Assembly (NCBI GenBank): GCA_031772625.1 | Contig: CM062812.1 | Coordinates: 733,248,300-733,312,299 of the forward strand | Direction: 5' to 3' | DNA length: 64,000 bases | DNA from: Pinus tabuliformis | Taxonomy: Eukaryota; Streptophyta; Pinopsida; Pinales; Pinaceae | In this document: positions 10,610 to 21,800 of the stretch, one piece after another | How positions within the stretch are numbered: the first letter of the stretch is position 1 | Layout of the letters: every line of letters begins with the position of its first letter | Translations under genes and position numbers: made by a program | Notes under the pieces: generated by a model | What the model saw: the letters and a program-made list of their open reading frames with translations, nothing else | What the model was told of the DNA's origin: nothing | The model's database searches: none

Positions 10610-12817
10610 ATTTTAACGAGCCCAGTATAGGAGAAACTCGGCGTTTTTCAATTTTAGAGAGTCTGAAAAACTTAAGAAGACTCCAAGTTGAACTTTTTCG
10701 TAGATTTGTGTCCCCCAAGCCCGAAAAAGTATAAAATAATACCTGGGAGAACCGCTTGATCTTGCGACCAAGGAGTACTTTCATGATTAGTGCCTCTGAC
10801 CTGAAAAGTAAAAAGAGATCAAGGACACGTCGTTTTATTTCCAATATCGAGTTTGAAACGACAAAAACCCGGCAATCTTTTCCTGTTTTTATGGTTAGAA
10901 AAGGGCTATAAGCGGACCGTCTTTTAATTCCGTTTTAATGAGTGTAAAAGAAACGCTCGGCAATCTTTTCATGTTTTAGGAGTCAGAAAAGGGCTTAAAG
11001 ATGACTCTATGGTTTCACTTTTTCGTAAGTTTTAATGAGTGTGAAAAAATGATAAAAATGTACTCATTTGGCCGACTTTCAATTTAATTTACAAGCAGGA
11101 AAAGATGGAAAGAACTCGGCATTTTCATTTGTTTTACGAGAATGAAAAATAGCAAATAGTCTCGATATTTTCATGAGTTTAACGAGTCTTGAAAATGACT
11201 GAAATTGACTCGAGATAGGTTTCATTTTTACAAAAGCTTGAAACAGAGAAAAACTATGCTTCAAAGTAGTTTCATTGTTTCACAAGCTTGAAACAGAGAT
11301 AAAATTGTGCTTGATGCCCCCTAAGCATAACTGCTAGAGCACATGCCCCCCAGCTTCATTTCATTCAACCAGTTGGATGAAATGAAGGTTGAGTTACGAG
11401 ATCATTTGAAAGACTCGACCTAAAACTGCGTAAAAAACTGAAATAACTAACCTAAATATACAACTTAACATTTATGAGATCTAGTCAAACTCTCAACTCA
11501 ATTAGAGGAGGATTTGTTTCATTTTTTAACGAGCTTGACACAGGAAAAGAACTATGCTCGGATTCGGTTTCATGTTTACGCAAGCTTGAAACGAAAAACT
11601 ATGCTTGCTATAAGTTCGCATGCCCCCAGCATAATGACGCAAAACGAGGTACATGCCCCCCAAGCTTCATTGCATTCAATGAGGTGGATGGAATGAAGCT
11701 TTACTTTCAAGATCTTGGAAAGACTTGTGGGAGATGTTTCATTTTTTAGTGAGGTTGACACAGGAAAAGAACTATCCTCAAAACCCTTGTTTCATTTTTT
11801 AAACGAGCTTGACACAAGATAAGGAACTCTGCTCATAACTACTCTCTACAATCTACCTAACAAAAACTCTACTCTAAAAACCTTGATTCATTTTTTAACG
11901 AGCTTGACACAAGACAAAGAACTATGCTCTAAAATCCTTGTTTCATTTTTTAATGAGCTTGACACAAGACAAGGAACTATGCTCATGACTCCTTGTTTCT
12001 TTTTTTAACGAGCTTGACACAAGACAAGGAACTGTGCTCTGAAATCCTTGATTCATTTTTTAATGAGCTTAAAACAAGACAAGGAACTATGCTCATGACT
12101 ACTCTCTACAATCTACCTACTTAACCTACCCTTGTTTCATTTTTTAACGAGCTTGACACAAGACAAGGAACTATGCTCAAGACTCCTTGTTTCATTTTTT
12201 AACGAGCTTGACACAAGACAACGAACTATGCTCCAGAAGTTCGCATGCCCCCCAGGATAATGATGCAAAGCGAGGTACATGCCCCCCAGGCTTCATTGCA
12301 TCAACCAGATGGATGGAATGAAGGTTTACTTTCAATATTTAACTTGAAAAGGGAGTTGTTTCATTTTTAAGGAGGTTGACACAAGAAAAGAACTATCCTC
12401 ATACCTGATTCATTTTTTAACAAGGTTGACTCAGTAACAGGAACTATCCTCATACCTGATTCATTTTTTAACGAGGTTGACTCAGTAACAAGAACTATCC
12501 TCAAAATTTTACTTTCTACAATCTACTTACATATCCTAAAATCTACCTGATTCATTTTTTAATGAGGTTGACTCAGTAAAAGAACTATCCTCATGCTAGC
12601 CTGTTTCATTTTTTAACGAGGTTGATACAGGAAAAGAACTATCCTCGTACACACTGATTCATTTTTTAACGAGGTCGACATAGTAAAAGGAACTTTCCTC
12701 GTACACACTGATTCATTTTTTAACGAGGTTGACACAGTAAAAGGAACTTTCCTCACCCTCACTGATTCATTTTTTAACGAGGTCGACACAGTAAAAGGAA
12801 CTTTCCTCGTGCTCCTT
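10610..12817 (-). repeat. Tandem array of short hairpin units with covarying stems
   Basis: About 25 diverged units follow one another. The last 17 (11519-12817) are clear, each 50-56 bp, or longer where a linker is present. On the plus strand each has TTCATTTTTTAA, a 4-6 bp left arm, a 20-23 base loop such as TTGACACAAGACAAGGAACTAT with its last bases trimmed, and the complementary right arm. Arm sequences differ between units, yet remain complementary in nearly all. Examples are GAGTC/GACTC (10980, 11003), ATGAGT/ACTCAT (11035, 11062), CGAGA/TCTCG (11137, 11160), GCAAGC/GCTTGC (11580, 11603), ATGAGC/GCTCAT (11953, 11981) and ACGAGG/CCTCGT (12616, 12643). No protein-coding frame of note runs through the array. 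Confidence 0.8.
11342..12325 (-). other. Three longer hairpins, each beside a C-run, inside the array
   Basis: Inverted repeats at 11354-11369/11372-11387 (15 of 16 pairs, 2-base loop), 11662-11675/11688-11701 (13 of 14) and about 12291-12322 share arms CTTCATT...AATGAAG. Each is preceded on the plus strand by CATGCCCCC. On the sense strand each is therefore a hairpin followed by a G-run like the element's own polypurine tract. Confidence 0.6.
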
Positions 12818-13125
12818 GGTCTATGTGTTAAATATGTTTTATTTTATGAGATTATCAAGTGCTATTTAATCGTTTGATTGTTAGTGGATGCAAGTTTCGA
12901 AGTGAAGGAGGAGCTCATCCGGATCGGCGAGGCTGGACTACTACAACAGCGTTGGACTACAGGTAGGATCTAAACACTTGATTTCTTCTATGGTAAATGC
13001 ATGTTTAGAGAAGGGTTGCTCTTGTTTGTCTTGTTTGTCACTAGAGAGTCTTAGGCTCCTAGGGAGGTTGGTTGTGTCCGCACAAACGACTCTTTCCACC
13101 TGACAAAATGGCAACTCCACTGGGG
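12812..13125 (+). repeat. Inverted copy of the LTR tail (R-U5) plus primer-binding site
   Basis: Bases 12812-13105 are the reverse complement of 8355-8647, with about two differences in 290. They are followed by TGGCAACTCCACTGGGG (13109-13124 region), a Tat-type primer-binding site three bases after the LTR end. In the sense direction of the element this block is backwards. It joins the hairpin array at shared CTCCTTGG and joins the LTR head at 13126. Confidence 0.8.
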
Positions 13126-13719
13126 AATAGAACAAGCAAAGATGACAATCTCTCCTCACAAGCTTCTAAATGGGAGTCCCAATTCCTGCAGCATCTACCC
13201 TTAGAAATGTTTAGCTTTCAACCTCTCCTCCTTCTGGCCCAATTCCTGTATTTATAGTGCTCTAGAGGAAGTTATTCAGGTCCACCATCAATGGGATAAT
13301 CCCCTCTTTGGATGGGATAGCTCCCTTATTGATGGGATAAGTTCCTCTTTGGTAGGGGTACATGAACCATCTGGAGGCGCTCAATACACGTTGAACAACC
13401 TTCTAGAATGCTCTAGAAATGACCACAAGTAACTTTTTAAAGATGAAACTTGCGCATTTGGGCCTTTACAGGGGGACGCACCTGCCCCTTTACATACAGA
13501 GCGTACAAGTACGCAGCTTTTGTGAACATTGGGTGCGTACCCGCAGGTAAGGTTGAGAGAACCTGCGTACCCAGAGATAAATACATTTATAAAGACTTTC
13601 TCTCTTTTTGGAGTTTGACATGGAGAGCAGAGGCATAAGACTTGCCTAAGAGGATAGCATGACTGTTGATAGAGCCATACTAACTGTAAATAGTCATGGT
13701 GACATTTTTTAGTGTAACA
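13126..13719 (-). repeat. Truncated LTR head (5' in sense) of the non-autonomous element
   Basis: Only the U3 and start-of-R part remains, including the TATA box (13249-13256). It matches 8812-9405 with about ten differences in 594. It is followed at 13720 by target duplication CCTCC. Confidence 0.85.
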
Positions 13720-14313
13720 CCTCCTAAGAAAAATGTACAACCAAAATAAACTTTATAAGAACCAATAGGATTCAAGATGATGGTATCAACCATGGGGGAT
13801 GATTCACCATTTTTGGAGTAAAAAAGTAAAATATTAAAAAAAAAATTATAAAACTACTTTTTTAACTCGTATTTTCAACTTATGTCCCTAAGGTTTTTCT
13901 CAAATTTCGAGCGGGAGTACTCATTGGATGCAAAATTTAATTCCTCATCCAAAGGGTACCCATGTTGCATACTTTCAATGGACTCTACTACACGAAAAAT
14001 GAGAAATACATGAAAAAATGTGATTGCAATAAAGTTTTTCATGTATTTCTCATTTTTCATGTAGCAGGGTCCTTTGAAAGTATGCAACATGGGTAGTCCT
14101 TGAATGAGGAATCTAATTATGCATCCAATGAGTTCTCCCGCTCGAAATTTGAGAAAACCCTTAGGGAGATAAGTTGAAAATACGAGTTGAAAAAGTAGTT
14201 TATTCTTTTTTCCCTCTAAAATTTGATGATGTCATCTAATATTATTTAATTATTTCCACTATTATTTTATAATTTCCTTAGGAGGCCTCTTTTAGACCTC
14301 AGAAATCCCCTAA

Positions 14314-15440
14314 TGGGAAGTTACAATTAACGCTATAAGTGCAGATTTGTATATGAAACTAGGAGATGGGGTCACCCCAGAAAATGCTCAATTCGTAGAG
14401 GTCATTAGGAATTTGTAGGAGGAACTGACGTATTTAAGAAGAACCAATGAAGAAATTGTAAAAGGAAATGAAGAACATGAGAGAATGATTAGAGGGGTGA
14501 CTGAAAAATGTAGCCATAAGATAATGGAACATGAAATTGAGAAAAGTGGAGAAAGGGGCATCAAGTTTGAACCATCCAAAAGTGGGGGGGGGGGAGTCTG
14601 ATAGGACATATTCCAGAATTCAGAAGAAAAAGGATCAAACTGAATTGCAAGGACAATTTCGAAAGATTCAAACCCCTAATTTTGATGGGGAAAGGGAATA
14701 ATATGATGAGGCATGGTTATTTAATATGACTAAATACTTGCCAATATACGAGTACAAGAGTAACTTCAAGGCCAACTTATCCATTTAACATCTGCAAGGC
14801 AAGGTTGCTCTTTGGTGGGAACATGGTAAAGGGGTGCATTTACTTGAGGAAATGACCGTGTTAAGGGAGGAGTTCCAGAAGAAGTTTAAAAATAGATATT
14901 TGAGTGAACAATATTATGCAGATCGTGCCAAGGAATTCCATGAAATTAGGTTGGGGCAGCTCTTGATGGATGTGTTTGTTGAAAAATTTACAAATGTGTT
15001 GCGATATGTACCATATATTAAAGAATAAAAAGCTAAGGTACAACAGTTTGTGAACTGCCTACCTACAGTGTACAAAGAGTAGATTGAATTTGACAATTCG
15101 AAGACAATGCAAGAGGTCGTCAGAAAAAATAGATGTGTTACCAGCAGTTTATATTTTGGCCAAATAAGGACAAAAATAAAAATGTCATTTGCACAAAGTA
15201 GAAAAAACTAGAATAGAAATTTTTTTTGGGAAGGATCATCAATGGAAAAAGTTTATCAAGGGAAATACAACTTGTTCGGTACAGTCTCAGGATGGATCAA
15301 AGACCATGAATCTCGATTGGAAGAAGAATAGTGGGGGAAAAGAAAGAGAACCCCTGAAATGTCAGGGACGTGGCAAACCTCATCTTCTAAGAGAGTGTCC
15401 CCACAACCCTAGATCTATCCACAATATTCAAGCTGTGCAA
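14314..15440 (+). pseudogene. Broken gag of the old chromovirus
   Basis: Translated pieces in three frames with many stops resemble a plant Gypsy capsid. The piece around 14830-15030 contains YADRAKEFHEIRLGQLLMDV and FTNVLRYVPY, which match the conserved capsid region of chromoviruses. Near 15360 a degenerate zinc knuckle (CQGRGKPHLLREC) has lost its second cysteine. The start lies upstream or was disturbed by the MITE insertion in the leader. It is non-functional. Confidence 0.75.
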
Positions 15441-18400
15441 GAAGCTAGCACTGTGAACAAAATTTCCTGGAATATTCCCAAGATAAGTGTTGCCTTAGAA
15501 GACAGACAAGTGGAACATCAATCAACTATGATTGAAATCGAAGGTATTCTCTCCAACCGACCTGTTTATATTTTAATTGATCTTAGGGCTAGTTTAAGTT
15601 ATATTGGACCTCAAATGGTGGAAAAATGTGCACTTAAAACTGAGAAATATAAAACTACATGACTGATATAGCTGGCATCTAGTACCAAGAGAATAGTAAC
15701 TGAAGATGTAAGACAATGTCCCCTAGACCTAAATGGCTATTTAACCACAGTAAATCTAAATGTTCTTCCCTTAGGGTCTTATGACATACTAATAGGTATG
15801 GATTGGCTTGAGAAACATGGAGCCATAATAAATTTCTTGGAAAAAATATTAATTCTGTGAATTCGGAAGGATAAACATAGACCATTCAAGGGGTGACAAA
15901 GCCCATATCAATATGGAAAATTTTATCTCTGCAAATGAAAATAAATGCATGGAAATGTTTTCAGTTATTTCTGATTCATGTAGAAGAGGGTAACCATCTA
16001 GATCAAGAGCCAACCTTAGATACTCTACCCATCATTAGGTAATTTCAAGATGTTTTTCTAAAGGAGATTCATGATTTATGACCACATAGGGACATAGACT
16101 TTACCATTGATTTGGTACCCGGGGCAACACTAGTATCTAGAGCACCTTACCAAATGAGTCCACCTGAGTTGCTGGAACCGAAAATGCAACTACAAGAGCT
16201 TCTCAATAAAGGCTACATCAGGCTTAGTGTGTCACCCTGGGGACACTGATATTGTTTGTTAAGGAAAAATATGGCATGTTTATAATGTGCATCGATTACC
16301 GATGATTGAATAAGTTAACTATGAAAAAAAAGTACCCGTTGCCTCATATTAATAATTTATTTAATTAAGTAAGACGGTAAACCATATATTCAAATATTGA
16401 CTTAATAAGAGGATATCATCAACTAAGAATAAAGTAGGAGGATGTGCATAAAATAGTGTTTAAGACTAGATATGGACATAATGAGTTTGTGGTGTTACCA
16501 TCTAGCCTTATTAATGCGCCAACAACTTTTATGTGCCTAATGAACAACATACTCAACAAATTTTTTGACAGATTTGTGATTATATTTATTGATGATATCT
16601 TAATATATTCCAAGGATGAGGATGAGCATAAGGAACACCTAAATCTGGTGTTGCAAACATTAAGGGAAAATCACTTGTATGCCAAATATAGAAAATGTGA
16701 GTTCTACAAACCCAAAAGACAATACTTGGGTCACATTATTCCTAAGGACTAGAAGTTAACCCAAAGAAGGTGATGGCCATGGTAAACTGGCCTGCAACAA
16801 AGGATGCATCTTCTCTCTTGTGTTTTAAGGGGATGGCAGGGTAATACCATTGATTCATACAAGGGTTCTCTAAAATATCTCATCTGATTACATCCTTAGA
16901 ACGAAAAGGGCTAAAATTTGAATGGACTACAGAATTACAGAAGCATTTTGAAAAGCTTAAGAAATTACTTACAATAGCTCCCAACCTAAAATTAGTAGAT
17001 ATAAATAAAGAGTTCACAATTTTCACTGATGCTAGTATGGAAGGACTAGGGAGAGTGTGGCTACAAGGTAATTTTGTAATTGCATATGAATCCAGGAAAT
17101 TAAAGACCCATGAAAAAAAGTATGTAGTATATGATCTAGAGCTGGATATTGTTATTCATGCCTTAAAAATGTGGAGGCATTACCTATTAGGGAAGAAAAT
17201 CATTCTAAAAGTGGATCATATCTATCTTAAATACCTCTTTAGTCAACCAGACTTAAACACTAGTCAAGCCAGATGTATGGCCTTTCTTAGAGAGTTTGAC
17301 TTTGACATAAAGCATATAAAGGGGAAGAAAACAATATATTAGACGCCATGAGAATACATGCCTATAATATAATGGAGGTGGTCTTTAGTATTATTAACAT
17401 TGACTTTCTAGAGAAAATTAGGAATTCTATAGCTAGTGACCCGAAATATTTGGAAATCCAACGAAAGTTACAACAAATTGATGTTCCTCGCTATATAGAA
17501 AATGCTGAGGAATTCCTGCTTTATAAGAACAAAATGTATATTCCTAATGTTAGTGATTTGAAATAATTGATATTTTAAGAATATCATAAAAATCCCTATG
17601 CTGGGAAACCAAGTTAGTAAAAAATGGTTACAACATTAAGATAAAATTTCTCCTGGCCGGGAATGAAGAAGGAAGTGGCTGAATATTTAACAAAGTGTTT
17701 GGAGTCTCAATAGGTAAAGGTTGATCATCAAGACCATATGGGGTTATTGAATCCTTTATCTATTCTCGAATTTAAATGGGAAATCATTTCCTTACACTTC
17801 ATTACAAGGCTGCCTAGAACAAAAAGACAACATGATTCCATCATGGTGGTGGTGGATACATTACGTAAAGAAGCTCACTTTTTTCCTGTGAAATCTACGT
17901 TTGGTACAACACAAATTGCTCATATTTTCATGAAAGAAAATTTTCAACTTCATGGAATTCCCAAGATGATAGTGTCCGACATGGACGCCAAATTTACTTC
18001 CAATTTCTAGAAGGCACTGTTTCACGGCATGGGTACCAAATTGAATTTTAGTAAAACATACCATCCTCAAATAGATGGACAATTGGAAAGAATGAACATA
18101 TTCTAGAAGATATGCTCATAATGTATGTTATGGAATGACCAATAAGATGGGAGGACTTTCTGCATTTGACTGAATTTTCCTACAATAAGAACTACCAAGC
18201 ATCCATGAAAATGAGGCATTTTGAAGCCTTGTATGGCAAAAAATTCCATACCCCCCTTAGTTGGAGTCAACCAGAGAATAGATTGGTTCTTGGGCCATAT
18301 GCCTTATGTGACATGGAGAAAATACTATGAAGGATCTAGCAAAATATTAAAGCAACCCAAGATCCAAAAAAAAATATGCGGACAAAAGGAGGTCACACAA

Positions 18401-18830
18401 AAAGTTTAAAGTGAGGCATCATCTCTATCTAAGAGTAAAACTCAGGAAAAGTACATTAATAATGGGATCTTGTCCAAAATTGGCGCCCAATTTTATGGGC
18501 CATTTGAGATTCTAGATAGAGTAGGACCTGTAGCTTATCAACTAGCACTATTGAGTGACATTAAAGCTCATAATGTTTTTCATGTTTCCTTGTGGAAAAT
18601 GTATGTACATGATAAGTCTCATTTTATTGACTAGAAAATGTTACAAGTGGAACCCAAAGGAGACTTCCTGAAAGAACAACTCTAAATTCTCGATTGTAAA
18701 GAGATATAGCTATGGAATCGAGTCGTCACTCAGGTTAAAGTGTAGTGGAGGAAATATACCCCCTAGGAGGCTACTTGGGAGCGAGAGGATTAAATGCGGA
18801 AAAATTTTCCAACACTCTTCCAGTAGAAAA
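15441..18830 (+). pseudogene. Broken pol of the old chromovirus (protease, RT, RNase H, integrase, chromodomain-like end)
   Basis: The protease near 15570-15640 reads DLRAS where DSGAS is expected. Reverse transcriptase spans about 16100-16750. Its catalytic box is IDD at 16588-16596, and the motif RYGHNEFVVLP precedes it. RNase H is near 17020-17340 (TDASMEGLG). Integrase is near 17640-18200 (VVVDTLRKEAHFFPVKS; VSDMDAKFTSNF). The C-terminal part near 18740-18800 reads WRKYTP, stop, EATWERED, stop, MRKNFP, the pattern seen at the end of chromovirus integrases. Stops and frameshifts occur in every domain. The domain order is Ty3/Gypsy. Confidence 0.85.
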
Positions 18831-18865
18831 TACCTATGAATTAAAAAATGAGGACGGTGTGAATA

Positions 18866-18879
18866 TAAGTGGGGAAGGA
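18866..18879 (+). promoter_or_regulatory. Polypurine tract of the old chromovirus
   Basis: AAGTGGGGAAGGA directly precedes the LTR start TGTAATATCCC at 18880. Confidence 0.7.
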
Positions 18880-21800
18880 TGTAATATCCCTCCATTAGAT
18901 AGTGTTGTTTTTAAACATTTGTGTTGATAAAAATGGCAGTGAAGCCATCATGATAATTTGGATAAATTGTTGTAAAAAAAGATTTTCTTTATTAATAAAA
19001 AGAATTGAAGGAAATTTGTGTACTTGGACATGACACTCGAGAATGAGAATGGATAAATTCTTCATGATAATGATTCTAGAAAATTCTAGATAAGAGTAAG
19101 GGATGGGAGAAAAAAATATCTTAGAAATTCTTAGCTAAAGAAAAATGCTAAGTTGGTTTCCCTTAAAGCACTGCAAGAGAAAAAGGCGGGCTTTAAAAGA
19201 AAAAGCCTAGGCAAGAAAGAAATAAATCGCATAAAAAGTTGGATGTCACTAAAATGGAAACAATATCATGAAGGAGGGTATTAGCTACCCATAGAGGGAA
19301 TCAATGGGGTTGTATATTCTATGAAAAAAAATTGGCTCGAGGGGATCTGGAAGGCAGTTTGAGGTTGGGTGGTTAGTGTCTTGCTCTAGTTCAAGTTTCA
19401 CAGTGAATGCAACTGCAATTTACTGGTTAGAACAAGAATGTTAATGAATTTAGTTACTTTAGTGACATCTAAGTAGTAAAAAATAGTTGGTGGATGTATG
19501 AATGTTCTAACTGGTAGTAGAAGTTAAAAAATCTGACACGAATAGAAAGAGATCCCATTTTTATTATGAATAGGAAGGAAAAGAAAAAAACAATATGGTT
19601 TCTTATATGATAGCATTGATATGTTATTTATGTATGTTACTGGAGTATGGACTAATGGATAAGGGAACAAGATTTTTTTATGTTAGGAGTAAATGAAGTA
19701 GCGTAACTTACGATATTGCAAAGTAGTAGTGTATATAGTTAGAGAAAAATACACGAGTACACTACTACAACAATGAGGAAAATAAGTGACTGTGTATAAA
19801 TCTTTGAAGAAAGAGAAAAACAAGAACTGGGGTTTGCCTTGCATACATGGAATTATAACATCAAGAACATCTTTTAGCTAAACCAGAAATATGAGGAATG
19901 CATTCAACTTGGCAATAGTAAGGGAGCCATTATATCATAAGCATTGTAGTAACTAAAATAAATGTGTAAACTATGCATCCAGTAAGTTTCATTACTATAA
20001 AGGCATTAATTGACATATATCCAGAAACTATGCATAAAATGAACTATTAAATTGTGTGTGCATTAAATAATATAACTATGTAAAATGTGTATCCAATAAG
20101 CTTCCATACTATAGGAGTATTAATTGGCATAAATCTAGAATTGTGCATAAAACAAATTTAGGAGTATTAATTGGCATAAATCTAGAACTGTGCATAAAAC
20201 AAATTTCTAGAATGTGCATGCCTTAAATAATAGAATTATGTAAACTTTGTATCCAACGAGATTCAATACTATTTGAGTATTAATTGACATAGACCTGGAA
20301 ATGTACATTAAATAAAATGAAAGTTTTTGAATTTATGAAGCAGTAGAGGTTATAAGCTGGATACATGATAAGAGTCAAGCTTGCACATGTAATAAGCATA
20401 AGTAATGGTAACTGTACATGCAAAGAGCATTAGGAACTGAAGTAACATTCATCATTTGAAATGGATATTTTTGCATGTTATTACTATAAAAATCAGTGCC
20501 ACAAGTATAATTAAACCTCAATACTTATTCATAATTACCATTAACATGACAGAGGTGATACATCATGCTCAAATGCCTCTATGCAATAGTCATCACATAC
20601 AAAAACAAAAATATAGAGAACAACCAATGGTACCTATATAAAATATGGTTAAAGTAAACATGGGTACACTAGAATGGTTAAAGTCATACGCATCCATCGT
20701 TTAACTACTTCATTCAAACATCACTAGAAAGATACACTAGGAAATGAAAAGAAAAAATAAACCCTAAAACCACGCCCTGCCGAGCTCGAGCAGAGATCCA
20801 AGAAGTGGACCGAATGACACTCCATTTCAAATAGAGGAACTGAACCCAACACTCAGGAACACAATCAGGTGATAATTGTAGAAGAGTTTCTCATAGGAGA
20901 GAAGCTAGAAATAAAAGAAGCTCGATCCGTTAGAGTAACCTCGGCAGCCACGACAAAGAAATTATAAGCAATATGGGTTGTGAGTAGGGGAGAAGCCTCA
21001 ACATTGTAGAAAACAAATGAAAGGCACATAAAGGGATAACCACTTCACAATGATTACCATAATGCCAGATATTTCTGGGGAATATAATACATGTATCCCA
21101 CCATGAACTTATTATCAGAAAACAAAAAGGAGAAAGAAGTTGAGAGTATCATGGTGAGATATCAAAATCGAATGAGAGATTATGTGCATATTCATATGCA
21201 ACATGACGTTTTCCCTTTGGCTCAAATTCTTAAATCAAACATCGAGTGGCGAACTGTCACTTGAAAACGTGCCCTACTCATGAACATGAATGATAAATGG
21301 ATTGCGTGAGATAACAACTCTTGTGTAAAGGGAATCCTTCAAGCAAGGTGATGTAAGAGATGTGTGAGGGAAAGAAATCTAAACAAGCCAAGCCAAACGG
21401 AATTACAAAAAATAAAACAAACTTTAATACCCTGAGGTACAGTTTTCTCATAAGAAAACAAGTTAAGGTGCATAGGCTAGACTAATCTAACGAAACCACT
21501 AGCCTTTCCTCTGCCTTCAAATTCCGCATTATGAAACAAACAATTTTAACTAAGAAGTAATCATGTACTGGATCGCCTAATAACTCATGTTGCTGAGCCA
21601 TTATAGGTTAGGTAGAGGACGTAGGAAAAAAAGAAGGAAACCCTTCTCAAGCACAAGAATAAAGGCTTGGAATGACATATCTCGTATGTAGAGAAGCGCA
21701 GTTGAAAACCCCAGTAAGTAAATCAAAAACCAAGATCCCGTGGCAGTGACCAAACCAATCTTATACTCCCTACATAAGATATCAATTAGTGAATTATGAT

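Larger units (their letters stand above)
8355..13719 (-). mobile_element. Non-autonomous Tat-like LTR element with hairpin-repeat core
   Basis: The ends are TG...CA with target duplication CCTCC at 8350-8354 and 13720-13724. Read on the minus strand, the LTR begins TGTTACACT and ends CCACCTGACA. A complete LTR lies at 8355-9405, preceded in sense by a purine tract (9406-9420). The other end is rearranged: only the first 594 bp of the LTR (13126-13719) are in normal orientation, followed by an inverted copy of the LTR tail plus primer-binding site. The primer site (TGGCAACTCCACTGGGG) and the G-rich purine tract resemble Tat/Ogre-type Gypsy elements. Internally there is no gag or pol, only tandem repeats. 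LTR copies differ by about 1.7% by eye, so it is young. It sits in the left end of a MITE. Confidence 0.85.
8325..14310. mobile_element. Foldback MITE, copy 1, split by an LTR element
   Basis: The ends are inverted repeats: GGGGATTTTTAAGG at 8325 and its imperfect complement ending CCCC at 14310. Both extend through GGCCTCCTAAG. TA flanks each end (8323-8324, 14311-14312), within TTA...TAA. Without the insert (8355-13719) and its 5-bp duplication it is about 616 bp. The core folds into arms of about 170 bp (about 13856-14022 with 14034-14204). It matches the copy at 27246-27753 in the opposite orientation. I see no transposase. TA flanks suggest mobilisation by a Tc1/mariner-type enzyme, but the ends do not match a named family I know. 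Confidence 0.75.

Noticed and set aside
10425..10844. 139-codon minus-strand frame
   Set aside because: It overlaps the first hairpin units and is made of the same T-rich repeats. No domain is visible.
10610..12817. Possible CRISPR-like or centromeric satellite reading of the repeat array
   Set aside because: The repeats are variable, hairpin-forming and confined between LTRs of one transposon in plant DNA. There are no unique spacers of constant length.
13875..14090. Open frames in the MITE arms (also 27391-27672)
   Set aside because: They read through a palindrome and its copies, and have no protein-like conservation between the two MITEs.
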